Source of the DNA: Atrichornis clamosus
Taxonomy: Eukaryota > Chordata > Aves > Passeriformes > Menuridae
Reading direction: 5' to 3'
Length of the DNA: 64,000 nt
NCBI GenBank assembly: GCA_013400975.1
Contig: WBMZ01000203.1
Location: 62,001-126,000, forward strand
Below the pieces are notes generated by a model, which saw only the letters and a program-made list of their open reading frames with translations, ran no database searches and was not told where the DNA came from. Of the stretch, positions 1 to 12,960 are shown in pieces (position 1 is the first letter of the stretch; every line of letters begins with the position of its first letter). The position numbers and the translations under genes were made by a program.

Positions 1-410
1 CTTTGGACCTGATAATTAAAAACAAGGATCATTTTTTGGGAGAGACAAGTGGAAGATGGTCATAGAAAAGGAAAGGCCATCAAGTAAAACAGGGTGACTG
101 AGTCATGCCTATTACTAGAAAATGAGAGTCCTGAGCCCTGGCAGCAGTTCTTGGTGCATCCAGCATGGAGGAACCCATAGCTTGCAGTGGTCTGGCCTGG
201 AGAAAGAGGAGAAATGTGTGGACTGCAGGGACAGGAAAGGTACTCCCTGCACAGTGCTACTACCCCCTCCTGCACCCCAGTGTTTCAGCTGTGTCAGCTC
301 CACACAGCACAGCTTTCCCTACCAGTGTGAAGTGGGAGGATGTGTCCAGAGCACAGGGTGTCTTGAACCCTGCACGAAAAATACACCAGGGTGTTCAGGG
401 TGTCCAACAC
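1..410. other. Intergenic DNA, no gene seen
   Basis: I see no exon, RNA gene or repeat here. Open frames up to about 100 codons occur on both strands but resemble no protein I know and lack paired splice signals. The stretch ends at a CR1 element. Confidence 0.5.
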
Positions 411-640
411 AGAATCAGGGAATCATTAAGGTTGGAAAAGACTTCTAAGATTAACAGTCCAACTCTCTAACAGTCCAACTGTTAACCCAGGTCCACCACT
501 AAACTGTGTCTCTCAGTGCCATATATACATGGTTTTTTAACACTTCTGGGGATAGTGACTTCACCACTGCCGGGAAGCCTGTTCCAATTCCTGACCATCC
601 TTTCCATGGAGAAATTTTTCCTAATATCCAATGTAAACAT
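411..640 (-). mobile_element. CR1 LINE fragment, 3' end
   Basis: Read on the minus strand this matches the CR1 3' end I remember. The plus strand shows the reverse complement of the CR1 terminus (AATCATTAAGGTTGGAAAAG at 421), then the paired 'contact' phrases of the 3' UTR: caccactaaac near 495, gtgccatatatacatg near 518, and gaaatttttcctaatatcca near 611. It is diverged and truncated at its 5' end, as nearly all CR1 copies are, and carries no coding potential. A small duplication (aacagtccaactctctaacagtccaact) lies near 455-480. Confidence 0.88.
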
Positions 641-3600
641 CTTACTCTGCCATCAGCTGGAGCACCACATGCTCACATGGACCCCTGAGCTGCTCTTTGA
701 AACTCCCCAGGCATGGCCATCCAAGCTGCACAGAAGCACTGCTGCCAACCCCACAGCCAGCCCCACTCTCAGTTTCTGTCCTCCTGGGGATGAGGAGCAA
801 GGGAGGCTCCCCAAAACCACGTTCCCACATAAATGGTCCTTTACTGGAAACTTCTCCCTTGCCTGCTCTGCCTCTTCCTACCTGGAGGAGTGGCTGCTTC
901 CAGATTGAAAATATGTTGAATTTCTTAATTAGAAAAGTTTGCAGCTCAGGGTCTGGCTGGGATGGTCCCTCCCTCCACCCACACCACCCTGACCTGTCAG
1001 AGCTCCATGGGTGGGTGATCCTGGGGGTGTTGGGACCATGGTTTGTGCAGTGCTCCTGGACTTTGAGGAGCTCCTTTACCTCTGCTGTGGGTTCATCAGC
1101 TGGGCTTCCCCAGCCAACAGCACAACCTCCAAGGTAGGAAACATCCACCTCATGTGACAAACCCCACTGGACCTCGTGGGCAGGGATGGAGCCACACATT
1201 TTCTTTCCTGGCAGCAGATGCAGCTCAGGATGTTCCTGCCTCACCTCAAGGCCTCATCCAGATGCTCCCAGGCTTTTAAGGCTATAAAAAAAAATCTCTG
1301 GCTTCCTCAAGCCCTGGTGTGAGGTGGTCGCCATGAGCAAATCAGCTGGAGGTGTCCAGCTCAGCACAGCCCGGACTGCTGGCTGGGCTGGGCAGGAGGT
1401 GCTGGCACCACTGTGTCTATGCCAGGTTGCCTGGGACAGGTGTGTCATCAGAGCTGAGGACTCCCAGCTCTGTCTCCTGGTGCCAGGTGAGCTCTGAGGG
1501 TTGGCTCCTGTCAGAGCTGAGGGTGACCCTGCCTCGGCACAGGTTCCCCCAAACCTGAGCTCTCCTGGAGGTCTCCCCATGGCACCAGTTTGGTGGGGAT
1601 GAGCCTCCTGTCACAGGTGGGGATGTCAGGATGAAAAGAAGGGGGCATGTATTCTCAGGGAGAGGGCAGAATTTCAGCCAGTTCAGAAGATCAGTGTGGC
1701 AGCAGGTGCTGGGCAGTGCTTTGGGGAGCAGGACTGGAGGGGAGCTGTGGCTGGAGCTGGGCATTGTGGTGCTCAGACCTGCCAGTGACTCAGCTGGGTG
1801 ACCTCTGGTCCTTCCTCCCCATGCCTGACCCTGGGGCCATTTGTGGTCACACACGAAGCCTCCGTGATGCATAACTTGCCTGGCTGTGACTGTCACTGCT
1901 CTGGATGCTCAGCCCCCAGACCGGCTCTCCCTGAGGAGCCACTCCCCAGCTGTTTGGTCCCGTGGGACCGGGCTCTTTGAAGTCCACACCCAGCCTGTCC
2001 TATGGGGCATGACTCGGCTGTCAGCTGCCCTGGGGACCCTTCCCTTGTGCTTGTCACGTGTTGTCTGAGCTGCCAACCACATCCCCGTGCTCTCCCCATG
2101 CCATGGCCAGGAGTGTTGGGTGTCTCTGACTGCACTGGGGGCTCCTCGCCTCTGAGCTATGAGCTCTGGGAAAGCAATGGGATATTTATAGTCAACATCT
2201 GGGAAACTATGTCCTCCCCATCACCACCACAACAGAGCATCCCTGCAGTCAGAACTCCTGTGCTCCAGCCCTACCCTGGCTAAGCCCCCTACCCTGTGTC
2301 CTGCCTCATGAAGCATGAGAGCACTGGGGTGCATCCTGTGCTGTTGGAGTGCACCCTGGCGCCTTGGGATGGACCCTGTCCCATTGGGGTGCACCCACTG
2401 CCTGCCTCTACTCATGATGGCCATTCCTTTTCTCACAGGGAGGGACCTGGGGCACAGGGGGAGGTGGAGCCTCGCATCACTCCTCGGTTTGGGGTAGTTC
2501 TAGACTGTGTAGCTGCCACCCCAGCAGCTGTGTTACTCTGCTCCAGAGACCATCCACATCTGCCATGGTAACCACGGAGGGCCACAGGAGAGGGAGTGAG
2601 CAAGCTGGGCACTGCCGCCTCAGTCCCACCCTCACACCCGCACACGGACGGACTCACCTGCCTGCTCCAACAGCGGGTCAGGGCTGTGCTAGTGGGATGG
2701 CAGGAGGTCAGGCAGACAGACCCTGAGGGTCCCAGCCTCTGCCTCCATCCACTGCCCCTCTGGCTTTGCTGCTCTCCCCAGGCAGTCATGGGGCACCAGT
2801 GGGTTTGATGGCCATGATAGGGCCTCATGTCCAGGTGATCTGGCTGCAGAAGGACCAGTCCATGCTGCGCAGGCTGTTTGGAGGAAGCTCTGAGGAGGTG
2901 CTGTCCCTCTCCCAAACCTGTCTCTCCTGCTCCTTGCCACCCCTGACTCTACTTGTCTGGCCAGATTGATCAGGCCAGCCTTCCCCAGTTTTTGTCCCCA
3001 GGGTGATCCCTGGTGTTTTTGCCAGTGCCCGCCCTGGCTTGGCTGCCTGCACAGCAGTGGGAAGGTCTGCTGGACACGGTCCTCACAGCCCTGTGAACCC
3101 AGCACAGCCCCAGCTGTGCCGTGCTGGTGCCACCCACCAGGCCTGCTGTGGGTGGGCACGGACAGGACCCTGGCCCGGGCACTGACCTGGTCACTCTCCT
3201 CCACTGCTGCTTGACCCCAGGGCAACAGAGCAGGGGATGCACTGCCCTCTGTGGGATGGTGAAATTGATTCAACTTTGTATTTCTTCAGCTTGCTGTCAG
3301 AAAGAGGTGGTAATGGAAACTCCACCTTTAGCTTCCTGGTGAGAGGGTGACACAGGAGCAGTTGGAGTCCTGCTGCCTTTGGAAGGATCTTCCTAAGGAG
3401 CAGCACATCTGTGAGTGTTCCTCTGTAATGGCCACCCCTTGAACCAGCCCCACTGATGCCAGCCCCAGTGCAGGAGTGACAGTGTTCTGGCTCCATCCCA
3501 TTTGCAGTGTTTGGGATGCTGAACTGGGCACATCTAAAATACTTCATGCTAACCAAAAGAATGGTTTCTATCCTCTCTTCTTTTCCATCTCCCCCACCTC

Positions 3601-3950
3601 CCAATCTCTGTCTCCAGCTTTACTTCCAGACCAGCTCAGTACGTCCCCCCTTGCACACACCTTGTGTGCTGGGGCAGGGGAGAAGGGGTGGTGCCGGTGC
3701 CACCCGGCTGCAATCGCAGCCGCCTCTTGCGTCACCTTGACAGCGGCCTCCGGGTGCAGAAGAGCAGGAAGTAAAAAGGGTTTTTTTAATGACCCAAGTT
3801 ATACACACACGTACACCCCAATTATCCAACTGGGACAAAATGGGGTTCCCAGGAGAAGCAGTTCTGCATGAGCCTTTCATCCAGGTGTGTGATGGTTCCC
3901 AGGTGAAGAGGTTTGTAGCCAGAAAAGCAGCAGTGCTCCTAGACAGACTC

Positions 3951-3989
3951 TTCTGCTGTTATTACTTTAATTATTCTGCTGTTATTACT
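3951..3989. repeat. Short AT-rich direct repeat
   Basis: The 16-bp word TTCTGCTGTTATTACT occurs exactly at 3951-3966 and again at 3974-3989, a period of 23 bp. It is a simple tandem duplication; no function is implied. Confidence 0.8.
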
Positions 3990-6900
3990 AATGCCCTCTG
4001 CTCTCATTAGGTAAGACCAGGAAAAAGGTTTATTGAAACAAAATTCACAGGGATTTTATTTCCTGGGAAAGGATGCAACAGAGCTGCCTAGGAGGGTGTT
4101 GCAAGGACATGGAATTGTTAAGGCAGGGACAGGAGCTGGGTGAAATATATGGGGGTGATTTTTCCCATTGGATCTGTGCTTTGATCCTCCTGATTTTGGG
4201 TCAGCCCATAACAGCCTCCCTGGTGTCTGTGCTTGGGGGAGGTTACCCTAAGGTTAAACCCACTGTGCGCACACGGGCACAATCCCACACTAGTGCTGCT
4301 GCCCAGGTGGTAGTGCAGGAGAGGAGTTATTCCCAATGCTGCCTGGCTTCATCCCAGGTGGCTCTGAGCACCATATATGCACGTGCTTTGCTGGATGCGG
4401 GTCACAGTGCCCTCATCCAGGCAGAATCCAGCCCGTAACTTTGAGAAGCTGACGGTGCACAGAGGAGGTTCTGCCCCTGTCCCTCTGCCTGCCCAGGTCG
4501 TGGGCAGGTGGGCAGAGTGATCCATGCCCTCTGGAGCACTTTCAGCTTTGAGTCCCACAAAGTGCTGTTTCTCCTCCATCTCCAGCTGTCCCTCCCGCAG
4601 TGGTGACCCCACTCTCGGGAGAGGAAGGGAGAAGCCCCCCAAGGGCCACGAGCCCCTGGTGCCAACAGCAGCACTCCCCATCCTGTTCTTTCTGCATGTT
4701 ACAGGTTCTCCTCGTCCACCAGCTAACAACCTGCCCTGCACACCTGTGGGATGATTCCCTGTGCTGGCCTTGCCTTCCAGCCCCTTCCTGGTCTCAGCTC
4801 TAATGATGGGGTGTCATGGTCCCATGGACAGGTGAGGACAGGAACGCCTGTTTGTTAGAGCTTATCTGCACCGTGCCATGACTCTGTTTTTATGAAAGAA
4901 GTCATTCAGAAGGTCTGGGGCATCAGGGGAGATCTGGCACAGGTCCTGGAGATGTGTTTGTGTTTCTGGTGTTGCAAAACCATCTTCTTTGGTGGCTGAA
5001 ACTGGGCGGCTGCAGCTGGAGGTCAGGAAGGGCAGAAATGCTGGGGAAGCACCTTGGCTCCTGAGGGCAATGCCATGGGAAGCACTGCTTCTTCCTGTGC
5101 CCCGTGCTCTGAGCTGGCTGCATCAGACATGCCTGGCAAAGTGTGCATTTACCTAAAAATCCATGAATAAAGTGCCTCTGTGAGCATTGGGTGATGAAGG
5201 CAGCCTCATGCTCCAGACATGGCTTTGTTCCCAAAAGAGACCCCACTGTTGCAGGTGAGGCTGTTCCTTGGCAGCTTAGATCTGCTGCCTGCACCAGCAG
5301 AGGAGGATGCCAGGCTGCCAGGACTCACTTGGGCTGCAGGCAATGAGCCATGAGAACTTCAAAGGATCTTGGACATTTTTCAAGGAAACTTTCCTATCTC
5401 ATTTCGAAATGATAGCAAGGCTTGGCCCTATCTGACACATTTTATGAGCTTTCTTCTGCCTTTATCAGTCCTTATGCACAGGGGAGGGTTTTTTTAATCC
5501 CAGGAGCTGGTGACCAAAAATCACTGAATCCCAGAAACATGCCGAATGGATAGATTGCTTTTGGTGCCCACCCAGAGCTCTGGAGATCTCCTGGGAGAGC
5601 AGTCCTCCAGCACCTGGGGATGACATGGTCAAAGTTCCCTTCCTTCCCTCCTGCTGCCCACTGGTGCTCCCCTCTGCTCTCCCGGACTATGCCTGTCCTC
5701 CTCGGAACATGTGTGTCCAGATGGTGTGGTCACTCCCACACCTCGATGGGCAGGAGATGGGGAAGAGGTGGATCTACCAGGTCAAGGGGTCTGGTGGGAT
5801 GCAGGTGGAAAGATTCCCCCTTGAACCTGGCTTTAGTGCCCCAACTTGGGCAAGGAGAGCCCCACTGGGGACATTCCCTCTGCACAGTGCCAGAGGCTGC
5901 AATGTTGCATGGACTGACAGATGCTGGTGGGCTCGGGGCTGCCTGGACCCCTCTTCCAAGCTTCTACAGCAGGTCACCATTTTGTGTTGGGCAGGGCAGA
6001 AGGAAGACCTAAACTTTTACAGGGTTGTAAAGTGCCAGAAAACTGGAAGTTTTCCCACTGTGCTGTAAATGGAGCTGAATGACCTGCCTCGGATGAAAGA
6101 GCCCTCGCCTGCACCTTCCCCTTTGGCTTAAACCAACAGCAAAGTTAGTTGTGAAGTTCTGGGTGATTTGAGAGGCCTGGTGGCTGTGGGAGCCTGGTTG
6201 ATCTCACTCTGAAAAGGATCATCTGTGCCTATGTCTGCCAAAAGCCAGCGCAGACCCACTGTGGAAGTTTTGTGTGCTGGGGTTGTGCAGAGCTGGGCTT
6301 GCTGCCTTATTCTCACCTTGGAGCACCCCCAGGGGTGGGAATCTTGGTCACTCACTTTTGGGTGCCCTGAGAGATGAGGCAGAGCAAAGTGGGGCTGTAT
6401 CCGTCTGAGGTATGACGTGAATCTGCTCTGAGCACGTCGGCTGGGACTGTGGACCTTTAAAAAGCTTGTCTGTCTGCGAATGACACTGAGCTCTGTGCTG
6501 GGCTGGCCCAGCTGCAGCTGGGGCTGAAGCACTTTTGTCTATATTTAGTGCATTTTTCAGATAACCCTCATTCTGTTTTTGGGCCATGTGATGACTTAGG
6601 GCCCCTTTTTGCTCTTGTGCTCAGCTGTATCACAGGTCAAAGCCTCTCCAGTTTTGGGATCCTCAGGTACTCAAATATTTGGAAGTGGGTTGAGGAGAAG
6701 GCAGGCAAATAAGCATTTTGGCTTCTTCCTTAATATTCAAAAAAAGGTGTGAAAACTGTTTTTTAAGGCATTTTGATGGAGCAGCTAAGCCTGGAAACCA
6801 TGAAAGTTCTTTGCTAACTCTCCTTCAGAGAGAAGAAAACCTTCAGAGAAGCAGAAACCTAGGCTTTATGTGGCAGAATGGGAGAAGGGGCTGGGGCATC

Positions 6901-9789
6901 TTCTGCCTGGGGTGGTTTTTGAGGGTTGCATCTTCATGTGCATCATGGAGAGAGCAGAGGGATCCAAGGGCACTTTCAGTGATGGGTCCTTATAAGGCTA
7001 CTGTGGCTGGGCTCAGTGACAGCCACCCTCCTGGTGGGAGAGCTTGGCTGGCAGGACCAGGGTGCCTGCCAAGACCCGATGGAAATGCCTGAGAGCAGGA
7101 ACCTGCAAAGCAGCCTGTGTTTTGCTCTTTTTAAGGTCAGCTCCTTGGAAAGTGCCATGCTTGATCAGGCCACCCTCTGAGGAGCAAAGTGACAGGCACA
7201 CATGTCCTCAGCATCCCCGTGCCAGTGCGACAGGTCTCTCTGCCGTGACAGGACAGAGCAGTGTGGTGACTCAAGTTCTGGGGGAGCTTCACCCCCTCAG
7301 GAGGTCCTGGGCAGCACAGCCACCATGCTCTGGAGTGGAGCTGGGCACATCCAGTGCAGTGCTCCTGCAAGTCACACCAGACCAGTGCCACCACCAAGCT
7401 TCATCCAGGCAGGGTGAGTGCTGCAGAGCCTGGCTGGCCGCGGCTGCCACCACTCACACTCACTCTGCACCCAGGACCCAGATGACATAACCCAGAGACA
7501 CGGGGTTACCAGAGTTGTGTGTATTTTAAAACTCCTCTGTTTATCAAAGGTCTTGGGCTGGTGCCCAAAGAGCAAAGGAAAAACTTTCCCCTTGTCCTCT
7601 CCTCAAATTTGGAGTCCCATCTCCGATGTCACTGTGATCCTAATTCCTCTCCCGGCTCCCGGGGAGGGTGACACAGTCCTTCAGCAAGGTGCCAAGGTAT
7701 ACATAGCGGGACTCTGCCTCGCATCAGTGTCTGGGGGAGGATTTTTGAAATGCTGCAGAGTCCTTGAGGGCTCTCAGTCCTGTCACCGAGCTCTGCAGTG
7801 TTTACCTCCACCCCAGTCTGGCGTCGTGAGACCAGATAGGCCCAGCTGAGGTCAGCCCAGGGCTCATGGAAGGGCAGAGCCACTATCTCCCATCTGCCTT
7901 GGGGGTGACCTCGGCCACAGCCTGCAGCACCCGGCCAGCACCAGCAGAGCCTGGCTCACCCACTACCCCACCACAGCAGGGCCCCTCTTCCTGCTCCTCT
8001 GCTGGACTGCTGGAGGGTGCCCTGCCAGCACAACCAGGTGCTTGGTAGCACTGGAAGCAAGCATGGCCATTAACACTCCCCATCCACAACTGCCAGCACG
8101 TGGAAGTGGCTTGTGCTCAGGTTTTTAGGAGCTGCCTGCACATGAGGCACAGCCCCGTGCGAAGGGGCTCGGTCCTGGTCACACACAAGGCAGCATGGCT
8201 GAGAGGTGGTCTGGATTTGTGCCTGTGGGAGAGGGGCAGCAGGAGGAGAACCAGAGCCAGTATGAGACCATGGCTCTGCTGGCCCTGAATGTTCTTCACT
8301 TGTCCTGGTTCATCTGAGACCTGCAGGCACTGCAGCTCCACCAGCTCATCTCCTGTCAGGCACCAGATGCACAGTGGTATGCTGGGAAGTTTCTCCAGGA
8401 TGGCCCTAATGTGGCTGTGCACTGCAGTGCTGCCTCCCCAGGCCTGGGCATGTGGCTGTGGCTCAGCCTGAGGGAATAACCACAAACCCCCAACATCCCC
8501 AGGTGTGTAGAAAATGGAGCCTGGCCATTTGCAGCCAAGTTCCAGCCCCTCTCTTCAGATGCCCATCCCATGCCTGTCCAGCTCGAGCTGTGATCCCACA
8601 TCTTACACCGTTCTGGTGTGGGATTTGTGCTCCTTCCCCAGCCAGGGCTGTGGCTGTGACACATTCAGCCATGCCACTGGTATTGCCCCCAAGTAGAGTT
8701 GCTGGCCTGACTGGAAATAGCCTTGAGCTAATTTTAATCTGCATGGTGGTGTATTTTCCAGGTCATTGGGGTGGGTGGTGGGCAGGACACGGAGGGGTGT
8801 CCTGGGGACATGCCATGTGCAGGGATGTGCACACACCAGTGTCTGCACAGACACTGGGACTCGGGGGAGGTACCCTGGGCATGGTCACAGGGGATCTGTT
8901 CCCATCGTCTCAGCACAAAACCAGACTGCGGATTAAGAGAAGACTTTAGTGTTCCCTTCCTCCCCTCAATATAGTGAAACCTACACAGGACAGGACATTT
9001 ATAGCTGCCCTCCCTTATCGAGAGCTCTCTTGGGTTTCACTCCACGGTGACACCTGGGAGCAAGTGCTGGAGCTGCTGGAGGCAGTGAGAGGCAGTTGCA
9101 AAGTCCTCCTGCCTTGCACAGCCCCAGGGTCCCTGCAGGCTGGGGCTGGCATTGGGCAAGGTGGGGACACAGTGGTGGTGCCAGGCATCCGCAGCACCCC
9201 CTCATGCCCCTCAAAGCCACCCCATTTCTCTGTCAGCAGCAGGCAGGGTCTCTTGGTCTGGCATCACACCACTGCTGGGCTATCTGTGCAATGAGACTCC
9301 AAAGACTGCCTGGTGCTACCATAGTCCTTACTACAGTCACAGGAGCTCGACAAGGAAGAAGATGCCTCCTTTGGAGAGATGCCATGTGGAAATTGGTGAA
9401 CTTGCTCCAGGCTCTCCATCAGCTGCCCTGTTCCCTCATCTCCTTTTTTCACACCTGGCTTTACAATCTTATTCCAGGAAGGAGATAAAGAGTTGCTCAA
9501 CAGGGTCCTGAGAGCAAGGGACTCTCCAGGGAGATACTGAGCCAAAGAACCAAATGGGCAGGGGGATCCCAGTTGGGCAGGAACCCTCCCAGCATCATGG
9601 ACCAGGGAAGCACTTGGGCAAAGCTGCAGGATGCCAGTCCCTGTCTCTCAGGGAGAGCCAGGCAAGGCTGGGTCTCGGGACTGCAGGAGCAGTGAGGTCC
9701 CTGCTCAGCCTGGGGCAGCTGCAGAGTGCAGGTCCCTCCTTGGCTGCCTCTAAACCCCAGGATAGGGAGTTCAGATACTGTGGTGAGAA

Positions 9790-9841
9790 CTGGCCTCTCT
9801 CCTGGCCAGCTCCTGGCCTCTCTCCTGGCCTTGCTCCTGGC
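9790..9841. repeat. Pyrimidine-rich 22-bp tandem repeat
   Basis: The unit ctggcctctctcctggcc plus a 4-bp linker (agct) is repeated about 2.3 times. The repeat is rich in CCTGGCC blocks. It is a small minisatellite with no gene nearby. Confidence 0.75.
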
Positions 9842-11729
9842 ATGTCGTAGTCTGAAGACACAAGAAGTGTCAAGGTGACTCAGCACAGGACAGCCCAGCT
9901 GGAACATAGCCTCCAAGGCTGAGGGTCACACTGGATAAGCCCATCCCAGTCCCAGGGATCCTACTCCAGCATGAACAACTTAGATTGTTGAAAATTCACC
10001 CATTAGGAAAGGGAAAGTAGAGCAGAGCTGGTGCTGCTGACCTGGCCAGGGCAGCTGAGTGCAGTGTGGCCATCCCAAGACTGCTCCCACCACCTCCTGC
10101 CAGCACAAGTTTCCCAGCCCGGGAATGCTCTGGGGAGCTGTCTCTCCACATCAGGACAAAACCAAAAGCAGGGCAAAGAACTCCTCAGCAGAGAGTGATG
10201 GGTTCACTTTTTCCCACTTTGCTCAGACCTTGTGGGATGAGGATGTTAATGGTGAACCTGTGCTGTTTGGATGGGAGCAAAGTCATCCGGAGGAAATCTC
10301 AAGGGAGCAGCCTTGTCTCTGCACCAGAACTGGACTGTGTCACCATGTCAGCATGGTGGTGTCCAGCAGCAGTGTCCCCCACTGGATGCCAGCTGCTAGG
10401 GAAGGTGTGGTGTGACCCTTTATCAGGAGGTACAAAGACCAAAGGGAAGGGACTCGTCTGGATGGCACCAGCAAAGTACAGGAGAACTGGTCCACCTGGG
10501 ACACAATGCCTTGACCAATCCCCAACAAGCCTTAGCTGAACAATCAAGGCTGGGCAGCCAGAGAAGAGTGATTTTCTACCCCGTAATTTTCCCATCCCCT
10601 GTAGTGGAAGACCCAGGTTTCATTTTATTTGCTTATAATTGTCCTGGCTTGAATTTAAGTGTAGGAAGTTCCTGCCTCTGTCCTAGGGAAGGATGTAAAA
10701 TAAATTGGTACCAATATATTGGGTATACCAATATTGGGACAGTGAGCAGATGAAGATGAGGATGAAGTCCTCCATGGTCAGCACTGCCATGTGCCTCAGC
10801 CCAGACGGGCTCACACTCAACAAATCCCAGGACTCCAGCTCAAACAAATCCATACTGAACTCTGGGAGGCCTGGCCAGGCAATCAAGTGGTTGCTCTTTT
10901 ATTCAGCTTCAACCCAGCCTCTTTTTCCACTCTTGCCATAGAGGACTGAGCCTCCCCCGCCTGGGTGGATCCCAGGGCTCAGTGCTGCTCTCCAGCAGGA
11001 CCAACTGCCAAGACCTCCTCTTGCACGAGACAAATATGTGGCAGGAGTCAAAAGAGCCAGAAACGCTCTGGTGTGGGAGGTGGCAGCTTCCAAGTTGATT
11101 CACCCAATCCAGACACACATGAGGCCCCAGCAGCATCACCTGCATTCACCCAGTGGGCTGCAGCATCTTTGGTGACTGAGGCATGGCCAGGCTTGGACTT
11201 CTACTGGTCTAGGGTTGGCTTAGGCAGGATTTAACCTTGATCTTAAAGAGGTCCTGAATGCTGATTCAAATGCTCATCCTACTTTTGGAACACATGGACT
11301 TGAGGGCAACTTGGGAACATGCTTGAATAAAAAGTGCCACTGACTGGGCAGAACACTGGCCACCTCAGGACACCTGTCTGGAGAGGATCACTTCCAACCC
11401 AGAAGCAGGCAGAAGAGCCAGAGACATGTGTGATCCAAACCCTGGAAAATTCAACTGCCCTGATTTATAGAAGCTACAAGGCCATGTCATCATTAAAGCC
11501 CCTTAGGGGTGTCAGAGTCTGGGAGAACTCTATAGTGCTGAGGCTCCCAAGGGCCTCCAGGTTCCTTGTCCAGTCTGCCTGGAGTCAGGAGGACCATAGG
11601 AAGAGCAAGCCTTGAGCTGGGGTCCATGCCTTGCCTCCACACCATGATGTGCCTTCTGGGGCACCAACCCCAGTGCACACTCACTCTATGGAGCTCCCAC
11701 TCCCCTCTGTGCAGAACAACTCCTCCATG

Positions 11730-11910
11730 GAGAACACCCTCCCCATGGAGAGAACACTACCTTACAGACCACATCCTACCCCTGTGGAGCACATCTCACC
11801 CCTGTGGAGTACACACCACCCCTATAGAACACATCCCACCCCTATGGAGCACATCCCACACCTGTGGAGTACACACCCACCCCTATGGAGAGCACCCCAC
11901 CACTCTGGAG
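11730..11910. repeat. 20-bp minisatellite array
   Basis: At least seven consecutive copies of a 20-bp unit close to CACATCCCACCCCTATGGAG run from 11770 to 11910 (unit starts 11770, 11790, 11810, 11830, 11850, 11870, 11891). More decayed copies containing ccatggag extend left to about 11730. One unit is 21 bp. Because 20 is not a multiple of three, the open frames running through it are not periodic peptides, which argues against coding. Confidence 0.88.
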
Positions 11911-12179
11911 CATATTCCCCCTGCTGTGGCTTATGGCATGAGCCCTTTGGGGGTGAGGCTGAGGGACCCTCGAGGTAACTGCTGCTGCTGGGATCCGGGG
12001 AGGGGGGAATGACGAGCCTCGGGGGATGCAAAGGCTGCCCAGATCAGGTAGCAGGGAGGACTGGCGGTTCCCCGGCAGTGGAGGGGCGCGGGGCAGCAGG
12101 GTGGGCAGGCTCCTTCTCTTGGCACGCTGTGGAAGGTGGAAACTGGGTATCAGTCGCATTTGAGGGGACCCACCAGGAG

Positions 12180-12960
12180 GTAAGGATGAGATGCTCCGTG
12201 GCCGGTGGTTGTTAATGGGGCAGCAGCTGCGTTCCCCACTCTCTCCTTCTGCAGCGCAGGCAGGGAGAGCAAACCTTTGCCTGCTCTCCTTGCGTGTGAC
12301 AGCTGCCTGCTCCCACCGCCGGGCTCTGGCGGAGGTGCCGGCGAGGGGACAGTGGCAGGGGGTGACAGGGTGCTGCCGTGTCCAGTCCCACACCATCCTC
12401 TCGCCGCAAAGGCAGTGACCCCGGCTGCTGCACCCCGGCCGGCAAGGTTTCTCCATGCTGAGACACACACCCCAAAATCGCCTTGGGTCAAATTACTGGG
12501 CTCATCTCACCAGCTGCTATTTCCTTCTGTCCCCAAGCCAAGCGGGGAGCTTGTGGAAAACAAGGAGGTGTCAGTCCAGGATGGCCTGAGTCAGAGCGCC
12601 GCCGGGCTGGGATCACGGGGCTGCTCGTGGAGGGAGCTCAGCAGCGTCCCCAGCCAGGAAGGACACTCCGCCCCGGCCGGACGCTGCTGCGGAAGGCGGC
12701 CAGCCTCTCCCCTGATCACTACCCCAAATATCTGCCTTCCTGGGCAGCCTTCCCGACCGGACACCACTGCCTGGCCAAAGCCGGTTTGCAGCCCTGTTTT
12801 CCAAAGCTGTTTTGGTGTCTCCTGGCAGAAAGCTGCTAGTGACCCAAATTCTAAATATAGAAGCAAGTCCATTTTTTATGTGACAAATGTAAAACCTCCA
12901 TCCCACGTTCATCCTTGGGAAATAGGTCTTTTTGTCAGAGAAGTGCAAATATAACGCCCA
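12180..12960. promoter_or_regulatory. Candidate upstream enhancer (MEF2, AP-1 motifs)
   Basis: Lying 4.6-5.4 kb upstream of the TP53INP2 CpG island, this stretch contains a perfect MEF2 consensus CTAAATATAG (12851-12860) inside an AT-rich block that stands out from GC-rich surroundings, and a perfect AP-1 site TGAGTCA (12587-12593). A nuclear-receptor-like AGGTCA half site follows at about 12977. TP53INP2 is strongly expressed in muscle as I recall, so a MEF2 site would fit. Single motifs occur often by chance; no conservation data were available. A strong splice-donor-like GTAAGG at 12180 also raises the possibility of an alternative first exon ending at 12179. Confidence 0.3.

Larger units (their letters stand above)
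641..11729. other. Long gene-free upstream region
   Basis: About 11 kb without a recognisable gene. Open frames up to about 200 codons exist (for example 642-1244 and 2689-3273 on the minus strand), but they are rich in Trp, Cys, Pro and Ser, as expected of translated GC-rich non-coding DNA, and overlap others on both strands. I looked for exons of PIGU and MAP1LC3A, the expected neighbours upstream of TP53INP2, and found none. It holds short tandem repeats at 3951-3989 and 9790-9841, and no clear interspersed repeat. It is probably intergenic, with whatever distal control elements TP53INP2 has. Confidence 0.55.

Noticed and set aside
10705..10740. Imperfect palindrome around ggtaccaatatattgggtatac
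   Set aside because: Short and interrupted; no stem long enough to suggest an RNA gene or a transposon end.
12205..12954. 249-codon plus-strand open frame
   Set aside because: No homology, spans the candidate enhancer, low-complexity composition and no splice or start context; probably chance in GC-rich DNA.
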